Source: Hyphomicrobiales bacterium (lineage in GTDB: Bacteria; Pseudomonadota; Alphaproteobacteria; Rhizobiales; Rhizobiaceae). Taken from it: a stretch of 64,000 bases of DNA. Where the stretch lies: contig UBPA01000011.1 of assembly GCA_900467185.1 (NCBI GenBank), forward strand, positions 1 through 64,000, given 5' to 3'. Positions 8,985 to 18,820 of the stretch are shown here, one piece after another (the stretch's first letter is position 1; each line of letters opens with the position of its first letter). Below the pieces are notes generated by a model. It searched no databases. It had not been told where the DNA came from and worked only from the letters and a program-made list of their open reading frames with translations. Both the position numbers and the translations under genes were made by a program.

Positions 8985-10367
8985 TCAGGAGGCCTCCAGA
9001 ATGGTCAGCAGGGGATGATCGAGCCCGTGATGGGTCAACTGGCCGGCAGCGTCCGTCAGGCCCATGCGCTGCAGCCACGCCTCGAACTCCGGCGCGCGGC
9101 CGAGGCCGAGCACCTCACGGATGTAGAGCTGATCGTGAAACGAGGTCGACTGGTAGTTCAGCATGATATCGTCCGCGCCGGGAACACCGATGACGAAGGT
9201 GACGCCGGCCGCGCCCAGCAGCGTCAACAGCACGTCCATGTCGTCCTGGTCGGCTTCGGCATGGTTGGTGTAGCAGATGTCGCAGCCCATCGGCACGCCG
9301 AGCAGCTTGCCGCAGAAGTGATCCTCGAGCCCGGCCCGCACGATCTGCTTGCCGTCCGCGAGATATTCCGGACCGATGAAGCCGACGACGGTATTGACGA
9401 TCAGCGGATCGAAGGCGCGGCAGACCGCATAGGCGCGGGCCTCGCAGGTCTGCTGATCCACACCGTGGTGGCCGCCGGCCGAGAGCGCCGATCCCTGCCC
9501 CGTCTCGAAATACATGACGTTGTCGCCGACGGTCCCGCGCTTCAGCGAGAGTGCGGCGTCGCGCCCTTCCCGCAGCATGTCGAGCGTCACGCCGAACGAC
9601 TGGTTGGTCTTCTGCGTGCCCGCCACCGACTGGAACACCAGATCGACCGGCACGCCCTGCTCGATCATGCCGATCGACGAGGTCACATGCGTCAAAATGC
9701 AGGTCTGCGTGGGAATGTCGTAGCGATGCACGATCTCGTCGAGCATATGATTGAGGTCGCTCAGCACCGCGATATTGTCGGACGCCGGATTGATGCCGAT
9801 CACCGCATCGCCGCAGCCATAGAGCAGTCCATCGACGATACTGGCGGCGATGCCGCGCTTGTCGTCATAGGGATGGTTCGGCTGCAATCGCACCGCCATC
9901 GTGCCGGCCAAGCCGATCGTGTTGCGGAAGCGCGTAACCACGCGACATTTCCGGGCGACGAGAATGAGATCCTGGTTGCGCATGAGCTTGGACACGGCCG
10001 CGACCATCTCGGGCGTCAGCCCGCGCGCCAGAGCGGAGAGAACCGCGGAACTTGCCGCCGGCGTCAGCAGCCAGTCCCGGAACTGCCCGACCGTCATATG
10101 CGCGACCGGCCGGAACGCGGTCGCGTCGTGGCTGTCCATGATCAGGCGGGTGACGTCATCCGCCTCGTAGGGGATGAGCGCCTCGGTGAGGAATTGCCTC
10201 AGCGGCACATCGGCAAGGCACATGCGGGCGGCAACGCTCTCTTCCGCGCTCGATGCCGCGACACCGGCGAGCACATCGCCGGAGCGCAGCGGCGTGGCCT
10301 TGGCCATCAGCTGCTTCAGGTCGGCAAAGGCCCACAGGGTTCCCCCGGCAATGATGCGATAGGTCAC
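8985..10367 (-). CDS. eutB: ethanolamine ammonia-lyase large subunit
   Basis: Catalytic (alpha) subunit of ethanolamine ammonia-lyase, 460 residues, the normal length. A GTG start at 10367, preceded by GGAGA at six bases, gives the usual N-terminus TYRIIAGGTLWAFADLKQLM. The longer open frame upstream has no family similarity. Typical regions include KLMRNQDLILVARKCRVVTRF, the TIGLAGTMAVRLQPNHPYDD loop and GIPGADD-like VIGVPGADDIMLNYQSTSFHD. With eutC it forms a minimal two-gene unit that needs an external B12 supply and a cytosolic aldehyde dehydrogenase. Confidence 0.96.
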   Translation of the reverse strand: MTYRIIAGGTLWAFADLKQLMAKATPLRSGDVLAGVAASSAEESVAARMCLADVPLRQFLTEALIPYEADDVTRLIMDSHDATAFRPVAHMTVGQFRDWLLTPAASSAVLSALARGLTPEMVAAVSKLMRNQDLILVARKCRVVTRFRNTIGLAGTMAVRLQPNHPYDDKRGIAASIVDGLLYGCGDAVIGINPASDNIAVLSDLNHMLDEIVHRYDIPTQTCILTHVTSSIGMIEQGVPVDLVFQSVAGTQKTNQSFGVTLDMLREGRDAALSLKRGTVGDNVMYFETGQGSALSAGGHHGVDQQTCEARAYAVCRAFDPLIVNTVVGFIGPEYLADGKQIVRAGLEDHFCGKLLGVPMGCDICYTNHAEADQDDMDVLLTLLGAAGVTFVIGVPGADDIMLNYQSTSFHDQLYIREVLGLGRAPEFEAWLQRMGLTDAAGQLTHHGLDHPLLTILEAS

Positions 10368-10717
10368 ACGTTGTCTCCGCTTCTGGCATCCGGCCGGCGA
10401 ACCTTGCGTCGAGGCGCGCAACACGGATCTTGCCGTTCGATTCAGGACCCTCTGATACAAACCATGCCGCGCCGGCCATCGCAAGGCGGAAATCGCCGCA
10501 CCGCACAATGCTTGCCGCACTGCAAGGAAAATCGTTTCTTTTGTTCAATGCGTTAGCCGCGACAGACCATCGATTCGGTCCCGCCGCAGGCCTGCCCTGC
10601 CATCGGAAAGCCTTGATATCCTTTGACAGTCGGTGCAGGAGCGCTTTAAGAACACCGGACCGAACCGACGCCTTTGGCGCACATTTCATGTTTCAGATTT
10701 TCATTTCGAGGATATTC
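10368..10717. other. divergent spacer between eutB and the glycosyltransferase
   Basis: 350 bases separating the divergent eutBC and TPR-glycosyltransferase genes. It must hold promoters for both, but no convincing -35/-10 pair, operator or hairpin was picked out. Confidence 0.4.
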
Positions 10718-13420
10718 ATGGCTGCCGGAAACTGGTTGGACCTCTTGAAAGGAACATCGAGCAAAAGCGCGACCGCGCCCCTCTTGCAAAAGGCGGATGC
10801 CGCGAATGCTGCCCGCAACTGGGCGGAGGCTGCGCGTCTCTACGAACAGGTTCTCAAGGCCGACCCGACGAAGGTCGCGATCTGGATCCAGCTCGGCCAT
10901 TGCCGCAAGGAGATGGGCGACATCGGCAGCGCCCGCAGCGCCTACGTGACCGCAAGCGAACTCGCGCCGGATCAGTCCGAAGCCTACTTCCACCTCGCAC
11001 ACATGCTCCGCTTCCGCGGCGACATCTGGGGCGGCTACGAGAACTTCCTGAAAGCCTTCGAGGCCGACGGCAACCCGCAGGCCGAGAAGGAACTGGGCCT
11101 GATGCTCGGTTCGGAATATTCGTATCCCGAAACGATCCGGATGATCGACGAGGTCTTCAGCACGGAAGACTATCTCGAGCTGAACGGCGACATCGCGACG
11201 GCCGGCGTCGATCCACGTCTCCATTACATCCTGTTCGGCTGGAAGGAAAAGCGGTCTCCTTCCCACATTTTCGACCCGTGGTATTATGAGCGGCAGTACC
11301 GCAAGCATCTGAAGCCCGGCACCATGCCACTGCTGCACTACGTCAAGAATCGCAGCAAGGGCTTTCGCGGCAACGCGCTCAGCGAAAAGCGCTGGTTCAC
11401 GGCAAAGGCGCCGGAACGCGACGAATGGGACGCCCTCTCCCCCGCCGTCCTCGGCGACACGACGCGCGCCGTCGTCATCCTCCCGGTCTACAAGGGTTAC
11501 GACGAGACGCTGGCCTCCGTCTATCACGCCCTTTCGGCACGCGGCGATGCCGCCTACAGCCTGCTCGTCATCAACGACTGCGGCCCGGATCAGAAGCTCA
11601 ACGCGGAACTGGCGCGCCTCGGCGAGAAGGGGCTTTTCGACTATCACCTGAGCGAAAAGAACCGCGGCTTCGTCCAGACCTGCAACCATGCGATCGCCGA
11701 TCTCTCGGGCGGGCTCGATGTGGTCCTTCTCAACTCCGACGCCTTCGTTTTCCCCGGCTGGTTCGAGCGGATGATCGCCCATGCCGACAAGGACCCGCGC
11801 GTCGCCACCATTACGCCGCTCTCCAACAATGCGACGCTCTGCAGCTACCCGCTGCGCGACAAGAACAACCTGCTCTCGCTCGAGTGCACGCCGGCCGAGA
11901 TGAACGATATCGCCGGCCGCGCTAATGCCGGCGTTGCCGTGGAAGCGCCGACCGGCGTCGGTTTCTGCTTCTACATGCGCCGCTCGGTCATCGAGGAGAT
12001 CGGCGCGCTCGACCCCGTCGCCTTCAAGGTCGGCTATGGCGAAGAAAACGACTTCTGCATGCGCAGCCTGAATGCGGGATACAAGAACCTGCTCGCCTGC
12101 GACGTCTTCACCTTCCACGTCGGCTCGGTCTCCTTCTCCTCCTCCAAGGCGGAGAATTTCGATGCGGGACAGAAGGCGCTGCTGCGCAAGCATCCGAACT
12201 ACCCGTCGCTCGTGCGGCATCATTTCGAAGCCGATCCGGCGCTGACGGCGCGCCGCACGCTGGATCGCGCGCGGCTGATCGACATGGCCAAGGGCGCCGC
12301 GCTGATGGTCACCCACAACTGGGGCGGCGGCATCGACACCTATCTGAAGGACAAGGCCGCCGAATTCTCCCTGCTAGGCACAAAGTCGCTGATGATGAAG
12401 GTTCATGACAACCACATGGTCTCTTTCTCCCAGGACGACATCTATGTCCCGAACCTCGTGGATATCGACATGCGCACGGAGATGGCCTTCGTGCTGCAGC
12501 TGCTCGCCGACCTTTCCCCGAGCCGCATCATGGTGAACTCGTTCGCCGGCCTCACCTGGGATTTCCACAGCGCCCTGCTCGCATCGCTCTCCGCCCTCAG
12601 CGCGGAAAAGACGCTGGTGCTGCACGACTACTCGGCCATCACCCACCACTACCAGCTGATCCGTCCCGACCAGATCTATGCCGGCCTGCCGACCATGGCG
12701 GATCTGCGCCAGTGGGCGCTGATGAAGAACCCGCAGGCGACCGACCCCTGCGATCCCGACATCCGCCATGCCGCCTACAACGCGTTTCTGGTGGATGCCA
12801 AGGTGGAATCGCCCAGCAAGGCATCGGCGGAGATCTTCCGCACCTTCTTCCCGAAGGCGGATATCCGCGTCGTTCCGCATGAGGAGACCTGGGACGTCCT
12901 GCCCGATGTCCTGCCGCGTCGCCCGGACGGACAGATCCGCGTCACCCTCATCGGTGCCATCGGCTCGCACAAGGGCAGCGATATCCTGCTGGCATTGGCA
13001 AACGACTCCCGCGACCGCTATCTCGGCATCGACTACAGCGTCGTCGGCTACACCAACAACGACGAAGCGCTGACCAAGGCCGATGTGGAGATCACGGGGG
13101 CCTATACGACGAACGAGGAAGCCTTCATCGAGCTCGAGCGCATCCAGCCTGACCTGATTTTCATCCCGAGCGTCTGGCCGGAAACCTTCTGCTACACGCT
13201 GTCGATCGCGCTGAAGACCGGCGTGCCCACGGTCGTCTTCGACCTCGGCGCGCAGGCCGATCGCATCCGCGAGGCCGGCACCGGCCATATCCTCGACCCG
13301 AAGCTGATCAACAGTCCGACCGCCCTCTCGGATGCGCTTCTGGCTTTGGCCGAGACCCTCTCGCAGCCGGCCCCGGCGGCCGTCTCGGCAGAACCGGCCC
13401 GAAAGAGTGCGTCTCTCTGA
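10718..13420 (+). CDS. TPR - GT2 - GT4 multidomain glycosyltransferase
   Basis: 900-residue cytoplasmic protein. TPR-like helical repeats occupy about residues 25-130 (ARNWAEAARLYEQVLKADP, AYFHLAHMLRFRGD). A family-2 glycosyltransferase spans about 245-490, starting AVVILPVYKGYDETLASVY, with the acceptor-sugar LLNSDAFVFPGW motif near 337 in place of a strict DxD. A GT4-type domain spans about 600-890, with LIGAIGSHKG near 740 and PETFCYTLSIALKTGVPTVV near 820. This layout suits O-antigen or other surface polysaccharide assembly, with two transfers on one chain. The ATG at 10718 follows CGAGG. An upstream ATG at 10688 is less likely. It stands alone, without neighbouring polysaccharide genes. 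Confidence 0.88.
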   Translation: MAAGNWLDLLKGTSSKSATAPLLQKADAANAARNWAEAARLYEQVLKADPTKVAIWIQLGHCRKEMGDIGSARSAYVTASELAPDQSEAYFHLAHMLRFRGDIWGGYENFLKAFEADGNPQAEKELGLMLGSEYSYPETIRMIDEVFSTEDYLELNGDIATAGVDPRLHYILFGWKEKRSPSHIFDPWYYERQYRKHLKPGTMPLLHYVKNRSKGFRGNALSEKRWFTAKAPERDEWDALSPAVLGDTTRAVVILPVYKGYDETLASVYHALSARGDAAYSLLVINDCGPDQKLNAELARLGEKGLFDYHLSEKNRGFVQTCNHAIADLSGGLDVVLLNSDAFVFPGWFERMIAHADKDPRVATITPLSNNATLCSYPLRDKNNLLSLECTPAEMNDIAGRANAGVAVEAPTGVGFCFYMRRSVIEEIGALDPVAFKVGYGEENDFCMRSLNAGYKNLLACDVFTFHVGSVSFSSSKAENFDAGQKALLRKHPNYPSLVRHHFEADPALTARRTLDRARLIDMAKGAALMVTHNWGGGIDTYLKDKAAEFSLLGTKSLMMKVHDNHMVSFSQDDIYVPNLVDIDMRTEMAFVLQLLADLSPSRIMVNSFAGLTWDFHSALLASLSALSAEKTLVLHDYSAITHHYQLIRPDQIYAGLPTMADLRQWALMKNPQATDPCDPDIRHAAYNAFLVDAKVESPSKASAEIFRTFFPKADIRVVPHEETWDVLPDVLPRRPDGQIRVTLIGAIGSHKGSDILLALANDSRDRYLGIDYSVVGYTNNDEALTKADVEITGAYTTNEEAFIELERIQPDLIFIPSVWPETFCYTLSIALKTGVPTVVFDLGAQADRIREAGTGHILDPKLINSPTALSDALLALAETLSQPAPAAVSAEPARKSASL

Positions 13421-13432
13421 GATCGGCCTCTT

Positions 13433-13458
13433 CCCCGCGTGTCTCAAGAGACGCGGGG
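13433..13458. terminator. hairpin after the glycosyltransferase gene
   Basis: An 8-bp GC stem CCCCGCGT / ACGCGGGG with an inner CTC/GAG pairing lies between convergent genes. There is no T-run, so intrinsic termination would be inefficient. Confidence 0.5.
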
Positions 13459-13544
13459 GCTCATGCCGGCCTCACGGCAGGCTGGCCCGACCTCGGGCTG
13501 GCATGGTCTTGTAAATCTTGAATCGTCTGATCGAACGCGCGCCG

Positions 13545-14300
13545 TCACGCCGGCGTGCGAACGAAGCCCTTGCTCGCGACCATCAGGTTGCGCGTATAGT
13601 CCGCGGTGATCCGGCCTTCGACGAGATCCGACGCACTCAGATGCTCCACGACACGGCCGCTGCGCATGACGGCGAGCTGGTCGCACATATGCGTGACGAC
13701 GCCGAGGTCGTGGCTGACCATCAGGAAAGTGAGGCCCCGGTCGCGCCGGATCTGCTCCAGCAGATTGAGCACCTCCGCCTGCACCGAGGCATCGAGCGCG
13801 GATGTCGGCTCGTCCAGCAGCAGGATCGAGGGCTCGACGATCAGCGCCCGGGCGATCGCCACGCGCTGGCGCTGCCCGCCGGAAAGCTGGTGGGAATAGC
13901 GGAACCGGAAGCCCGTGCCCAATCCCACCTCGTCCAGCGCCCACGCGATGCGCGCTTCGGCATCGGAAATGCCGTGGATCGCCAGCGGCTCCTGGAGCAG
14001 CCGGTCGATGGTCTGGCGCGGATGCAGCGAGCCGTAGGGGTCCTGAAAGACCATCTGGACGTCGCGATAAAAAGCTTTGTCGCGGCGGCGCGGCTCCAGC
14101 GTCCGGCCATTGACCTCCAGCGTACCGGAGAAAACCGGCGCAAGGCCGGCAATCGCCCGCAGCAGCGTCGACTTGCCGGAACCGGACTCGCCGACGAGAC
14201 CATAGGACTGACCCTTCCCGACCGCGATGCTGACGCTGTCGAGCGCCTTGAAATCCTCGTAGATGACCGTCACGTCGCGTGCGGAAACGGCAATGCTCAT
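13545..14300 (-). CDS. peptide ABC transporter ATP-binding protein (DppF/OppF type)
   Basis: Second ATPase of a dipeptide/oligopeptide importer, 251 residues. Walker A is GESGSGKST, the Q-loop FQDPYGSLHP, the signature [15 protein letters not shown], Walker B LLLDEPTSALD, and the H-loop follows in VSHDLGVV. Start at 14300 chosen because its ATGA overlaps the stop of the preceding ATPase gene. It is the last gene of a six-gene operon that starts with the dipeptidase at 19882. The usual extended C-terminal oligopeptide-binding tail of DppF is short here. Confidence 0.93.
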   Translation of the reverse strand: MSIAVSARDVTVIYEDFKALDSVSIAVGKGQSYGLVGESGSGKSTLLRAIAGLAPVFSGTLEVNGRTLEPRRRDKAFYRDVQMVFQDPYGSLHPRQTIDRLLQEPLAIHGISDAEARIAWALDEVGLGTGFRFRYSHQLSGGQRQRVAIARALIVEPSILLLDEPTSALDASVQAEVLNLLEQIRRDRGLTFLMVSHDLGVVTHMCDQLAVMRSGRVVEHLSASDLVEGRITADYTRNLMVASKGFVRTPA

Positions 14301-15130
14301 AGGGCCCACTCCGGCTTGCGGTCGAGGACAGGCAGCGGATGCCGGTCGCTGCCGATCTCCGGCATGCAGGACAACAGCCCCTGCGTATAGGGATGGCGCG
14401 CATTGCGCAGGTCCTGGGCTGCGATCTCCTCGACGATACGACCGGCATACATCACGATCACCCGGTCGCAGAAGGACGAGACCAGCCGCAGATCATGGCT
14501 GACGAAGATCAGGCCCATGCCGCGCTCGGCCACGAGCTTGTCGAGAATGGCAAGCACGTCGAGCTGCACCGTCACGTCGAGGGCCGATGTCGGCTCGTCG
14601 GCGATCAACAGCTCCGGCTCCGCGATCAGCATCATCGCGATCATCGCGCGCTGCCCCATGCCGCCGGAAATCTCGTGCGGATGCAGATCGAAGACGCGCG
14701 CGGCATCGCGGATCTGCACCGCTTCCAGCATGGCGATCGCCCGTTCCTTGGCCTCGGACGCGCCGATCTTGCGATGCGTGCGCAGCGTTTCCACGATCTG
14801 GCGGCCGATGGTCATGACGGGGTTCAGCGAATATTTCGGGTCCTGCAGGATCATGGCGACACGGTTGCCGCGCAGCTCGCGCCTCTGGCGCGGCGACGCC
14901 TTGAGCAGATCGATGCCGTCGAAGGTCAGCGTCTTCGCCGTGATCCGCGCATGCGGCGGCGTCAGGCCCATGATGGCGCGTCCCGTCTGGGATTTGCCCG
15001 AGCCGCTCTCGCCCACGATGCCGAGGCGCTCGCGCCCAAGCGAAAACGTCACCCCGCGCACGGCCTCCACCAGCCCGGTCCGCGTGGGGAAGCTGACACG
15101 CAGATCCTCGACGGTCAGGAGCGGGCTCAT
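14297..15130 (-). CDS. peptide ABC transporter ATP-binding protein (DppD/OppD type)
   Basis: First ATPase of the peptide importer, 277 residues beginning MSPLLTVEDLRVSF. Walker A is GESGSGKSQ, the Q-loop LQDPKYSLNP, the signature ISGGMGQRAMIAMMLI, Walker B LLIADEPTSALD, and the C-terminus HPYTQGLLSCMPE is typical of the OppD family. The start at 15130 forms an ATGA overlap with the upstream permease stop. A longer frame reading back into the permease is a shadow. Confidence 0.94.
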   Translation of the reverse strand: MSPLLTVEDLRVSFPTRTGLVEAVRGVTFSLGRERLGIVGESGSGKSQTGRAIMGLTPPHARITAKTLTFDGIDLLKASPRQRRELRGNRVAMILQDPKYSLNPVMTIGRQIVETLRTHRKIGASEAKERAIAMLEAVQIRDAARVFDLHPHEISGGMGQRAMIAMMLIAEPELLIADEPTSALDVTVQLDVLAILDKLVAERGMGLIFVSHDLRLVSSFCDRVIVMYAGRIVEEIAAQDLRNARHPYTQGLLSCMPEIGSDRHPLPVLDRKPEWAL

Positions 15131-16056
15131 TGTCCGGCCTCGCGCGGGTCGAGGGCATCGCGAAGTCCGTCGCCCAGAAGGTTGAAGGCAAGGCTGACGA
15201 GCAGGATCGCGATGCCCGGCATGGTCGCCACCCACCACTGGTCGAGAATGAAACGACGGCCGGACGCGATCATCGCGCCCCATTCCGGCAGCGGCGGCTG
15301 GGCGCCGAGCCCGAGAAAGCCGAGACCGGCGGCCGTGAGAATGACGCCCGCCATGTCGAGCGTGATGCGCACGATCAGCGACGACAGGCACATGGGCATG
15401 ACATGCAGCAACACGATGCGCAGGGGCGACGCCCCCATCAGCCGCACGGCGGCGATATAGTCGGCATTGCGCACGGTCATGGTTTCGGCCCGCGCGATGC
15501 GCGCATAGGGCGGCCAGGAGGTGACGGCGATGGCCAGCACCGCGTTCTCGATCCCAGGCCCGAGGGCCGCAACGAGCGCAAGCGCCAGAACGAGCTTCGG
15601 GAAGGCGAGGAAGATATCGGTAATCCGCATCAGCACCGCATCGACCCAGCCGCCGGCATAGCCGGCGACGGCACCGACGACGAGGCCGGTCGGCGCGGCG
15701 ATGACGGCGACGAGAATGATGACGAACAGCGTCAGCCGCGACCCATGCAGAAGCCGCGACAGGATATCGCGCCCCTGCTCGTCGGTCCCGAGAAGATAAC
15801 CCGGAGAGCCCGGCGGCAACAGGCGCGCCCCGGCGAGATTGCCGGTGACGGGCGAATGCGGCGACAGCACGCCGGCGAAGATCGCCATAAAGATGAGCAG
15901 GACGAGGATGCCGAGACCGAGCAGCGCCAGCCGGTTGGCCGAAAATCGGCGCCAGGTCATATAGGCCCGGCCGAGCCGCGCCTGCATCCGCGATTGCGGA
16001 CGGTCGGAGAGAAGCCAGTCGCGCCGGCTCATGGGAGCGGAGGGTACAGCCGTCAT
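15127..16056 (-). CDS. peptide ABC transporter permease (DppC type)
   Basis: Inner-membrane permease of 309 residues. A cytoplasmic N-terminus leads to TM1 (about residues 42-64). A periplasmic loop follows with LLGTDEQGRDILSRLLHGSRL, the hallmark of DppC/OppC. Five further helices carry the EAA loop (RAETMTVRNADYIAAVRLMGASPLRI) that docks on the ATPases. It overlaps both neighbours by ATGA, so the operon is tightly coupled. Confidence 0.95.
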   Translation of the reverse strand: MTAVPSAPMSRRDWLLSDRPQSRMQARLGRAYMTWRRFSANRLALLGLGILVLLIFMAIFAGVLSPHSPVTGNLAGARLLPPGSPGYLLGTDEQGRDILSRLLHGSRLTLFVIILVAVIAAPTGLVVGAVAGYAGGWVDAVLMRITDIFLAFPKLVLALALVAALGPGIENAVLAIAVTSWPPYARIARAETMTVRNADYIAAVRLMGASPLRIVLLHVMPMCLSSLIVRITLDMAGVILTAAGLGFLGLGAQPPLPEWGAMIASGRRFILDQWWVATMPGIAILLVSLAFNLLGDGLRDALDPREAGQ

Positions 16057-17126
16057 CGCGCGCGCGTCCTCGGGTCGAGCGTCCGGTAGAGAATATCGGA
16101 CAGGATATTGATGGCGATGAAGATCGAGCCGATCACGATCGTGCCGCCGAGCACCGCATTCATGTCGGCATTCTGCAGCGAGTTGGTGATGTAGAGCCCG
16201 ATGCCCGGCCAGGCGAACACCGTCTCCGTCAGCACCGAACCTTCCAGAAGGCTCGCATAGGACAAGGCGATGACCGTGACGAGCGGCACGGCGGCATTGC
16301 GCAGCGCATGGAACCAGATGATCCGCGTCTCCGAAAGTCCCTTTGCCCGGGCCGCGACGATATATTCCTGCGACAGTTCATTCAGCATGAAATTGCGCGT
16401 CATCCGGCTGATATAGGCAAGCGACACATAGCCGAGCAGGCTCGCCGGCAGGATGATGTGGCGGAAGACGTCGCGGAACACGTCCCACTGCCCCTGCCAC
16501 AGCGAATCCAGCAGGAAGAGCCCGGTCTTAGGCGTGAAGGTATATTCGTAGACGACATCGATCCGGCCGGGAAAGGCGACCCAGCGAAGCTGCGCATAGA
16601 ACAGGAGCAGCGACAGCAGCGCCAGCCAGAAGATCGGCACGGAATAGCCGATCAGCCCGACGATGCGCACGGCCTGATCGATCAGGCTGCCGCGCTTGAC
16701 GGCGGCGAGAACGCCCAGCGGCACGCCGATGAGGCTGCCGATCAGCGTCCCGAGCGTCGCGAGCTCGAAGGTCGCCGGCAGCACGCGTCGGATGTCCGTC
16801 ATGACGGGATTGGTGGTGAGCACCGACGTCCCGAAATTCCCCTGCAGCGCATCGCCGAGATAGCGAAGGAACTGCTGGTAGAGCGGCAGGTTCAGCCCCA
16901 TCTCCTCGCGCACCCGCTCCACCACATGGGCGGGCGCCCGGTCGCCGAGAACGGCCAGCACCGGATCGATCGGGATCACCCGGCCGATGAAGAAGGTCAC
17001 GGCGAGAAGGCCGAGATAGGTGGTGACGATGACCACGAGGAAGCGCGCGACGATGGCCGCCCGCCCCCGCGCCCGGGCGCCTTTCGAGCGCCCGGCCACC
17101 ATCTGCGACGTTTCGGGAAGGGTCAT
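16053..17126 (-). CDS. peptide ABC transporter permease (DppB type)
   Basis: Inner-membrane permease of 357 residues with six expected helices. TM1 is about 27-49. The EAA loop region SQEYIVAARAKGLSETRIIWFHALRNA is clear. It has an arginine-rich N-terminal extension (GRSKGARARGRAA) not usual in DppB. A charged C-terminus ends LSDILYRTLDPRTRAR. It begins ten bases after the stop of the binding-protein gene. Confidence 0.95.
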   Translation of the reverse strand: MTLPETSQMVAGRSKGARARGRAAIVARFLVVIVTTYLGLLAVTFFIGRVIPIDPVLAVLGDRAPAHVVERVREEMGLNLPLYQQFLRYLGDALQGNFGTSVLTTNPVMTDIRRVLPATFELATLGTLIGSLIGVPLGVLAAVKRGSLIDQAVRIVGLIGYSVPIFWLALLSLLLFYAQLRWVAFPGRIDVVYEYTFTPKTGLFLLDSLWQGQWDVFRDVFRHIILPASLLGYVSLAYISRMTRNFMLNELSQEYIVAARAKGLSETRIIWFHALRNAAVPLVTVIALSYASLLEGSVLTETVFAWPGIGLYITNSLQNADMNAVLGGTIVIGSIFIAINILSDILYRTLDPRTRAR

Positions 17127-17135
17127 GCGGTCGGC

Positions 17136-18776
17136 CTATTCCTTGGTGACGCCACCGAGGAAGGTCGTGTCGAAGCTCGGGCCCAGCTTGAAGTTCTGCA
17201 CATCCTTGCGCACGCCCGCCACTTCGGTCTGCTGGTAGATCACGACGAACGGACCGCGATCGAGAACCGCCTTCTGCAGACCCTTGTAGATGTCGGCGCG
17301 CTTCGTCGGATCCTTTTCAAGAAGGGCGGCCTTGGTCTGTTCCGTCAGGTCCGGAACGTCCCAGGTATTGCGCCAGGCGAGCGTCTTGTTCTTGCCCTCG
17401 TCCGAATTGTCGTAGTTGATCGTGAAGGTCTCGGCGTTCGAGTTCGGATCGAAGTAATCCTGGCCCCAGACGCCGATATAGATGTCGTGCGTGCGGGCAC
17501 GGAACTTGGTGATCGTCTGCTTGCCGTCGCCGGGAATGATGTCGATCTTGATGCCGGCCTGCGCCGCCGTCTGCTGGATCGATTCCGCGATGCCCGTGGT
17601 CGGCTGGTTGCTGCGCACGTCCATCGTCACCGTAAAGCCGTCCGGCAGGCCGGCCTTGGCCAGCAATTCCTTGGCCTTGGCCACATCGAACTTGAAGGGC
17701 TTTTCATCCAGCTCGCCGAGAACGCCCTTCGGCAGGAACGTCTGGTGCACCTCGCCGACGCCCTTGATCAGCGTCGAGCCGATCGCGTCGTAATCGACCA
17801 GATACTTGAAGGCTTCGATGACTTCCGGCTTGGCGAGGTTCGGGTTCTTCTGGTTCAGGCTGAAATAGAACACCGTGCCCTTGGGCGCGCTGGTCTGAAC
17901 GATGCCCTCCTTGCCGGCCGTCGATTCCAGATCGTTCGGCTCGAGATTGCGGGCGATGTCGATATCGCCGTTCTCCAGCGCCAGACGCTGACCCGAGCTT
18001 TCCTTGAGATGGCGATAGATGACGCGGGCAAGCTTCGGCTTCTCGCCGAAATAGGTGTCGTTGCGCTCCAGCACGACGACCTCGTTGGCGCGCCATTCGC
18101 GCAGCTTGAAGGGACCGGAGCCGGCGAAGTTCGTCTTCAGCCAGGCATTGCCGAAGTCGTTGTCGTACTTGTTCTCGGCAGTCTTCTCGACCGGTGCCAC
18201 ATGCTCCAGCACGAGCTTCTTGTCGACGATCGAGCCGACCGTGGCCGTCAGGCAGTTCAGCACGAAGCTCGGGGCATAGGGCTTGTCGACCGTAAGCGTG
18301 AAGGTGGTGGCATCCACCGCCTTCGCCTTCTCCGTCACATTGTCGCCGCTCAGGCCGAACTGCGTGAGAATGAAGGCCGGGCTCTTGTCCATCTTGATAA
18401 CGCGTTCGATCGACCAGGCCACGTCCTCGGCGGTAATCGGATTGCCCGAGGCAAAGGTCATGCCCGGCTTCAGCTTGAAGGTGAAGGTCAGGCCATCGTC
18501 GGACACCGTCCAGCTCTCGGCCAGGTCACCCTTGACCTTCGACGTGTCGGCAAGATCGAGCCGGACGAGCAGGCTGTAGGTGTTGGCGGTGATTTCGGCC
18601 GTCGAGATCTCGAAGGCCTCGCCCGGGTCCATGGAAATGATATCGTCGATCGCCCAGGCCTGAACCAGCGTGTCCGCGGGCGTCGCCGCAGTGGCGGGTG
18701 CGGTCGCCGCCATGATGAGGGCGATTGCCGCCCCTGCCGTCAACCGTCGCATCGTCGTGCCGAAAGTATGCATCAT
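17136..18776 (-). CDS. peptide/nickel-type ABC substrate-binding protein
   Basis: SBP_bac_5 family periplasmic receptor of 546 residues for the adjacent peptide importer. The Sec signal peptide is about residues 1-31 (RRLTAGAAIALIMAATAPATA). The mature protein begins with the usual VQAWAIDDIISMDPGEAFE. Family landmarks AESWTVSDDGLTFTFKLKPG and GSGPFKLREWRANEVVVLER are present. The two consecutive ATGs at 18776 and 18773 cannot be separated. The nearby dipeptidase suggests di- or oligopeptides as the ligand. Confidence 0.95.
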   Translation of the reverse strand: MMHTFGTTMRRLTAGAAIALIMAATAPATAATPADTLVQAWAIDDIISMDPGEAFEISTAEITANTYSLLVRLDLADTSKVKGDLAESWTVSDDGLTFTFKLKPGMTFASGNPITAEDVAWSIERVIKMDKSPAFILTQFGLSGDNVTEKAKAVDATTFTLTVDKPYAPSFVLNCLTATVGSIVDKKLVLEHVAPVEKTAENKYDNDFGNAWLKTNFAGSGPFKLREWRANEVVVLERNDTYFGEKPKLARVIYRHLKESSGQRLALENGDIDIARNLEPNDLESTAGKEGIVQTSAPKGTVFYFSLNQKNPNLAKPEVIEAFKYLVDYDAIGSTLIKGVGEVHQTFLPKGVLGELDEKPFKFDVAKAKELLAKAGLPDGFTVTMDVRSNQPTTGIAESIQQTAAQAGIKIDIIPGDGKQTITKFRARTHDIYIGVWGQDYFDPNSNAETFTINYDNSDEGKNKTLAWRNTWDVPDLTEQTKAALLEKDPTKRADIYKGLQKAVLDRGPFVVIYQQTEVAGVRKDVQNFKLGPSFDTTFLGGVTKE

Positions 18777-18820
18777 CGCTCTGTTCCCTTTGTCATTCTG
18801 GCCTTTGCGGCCGTTGATCG

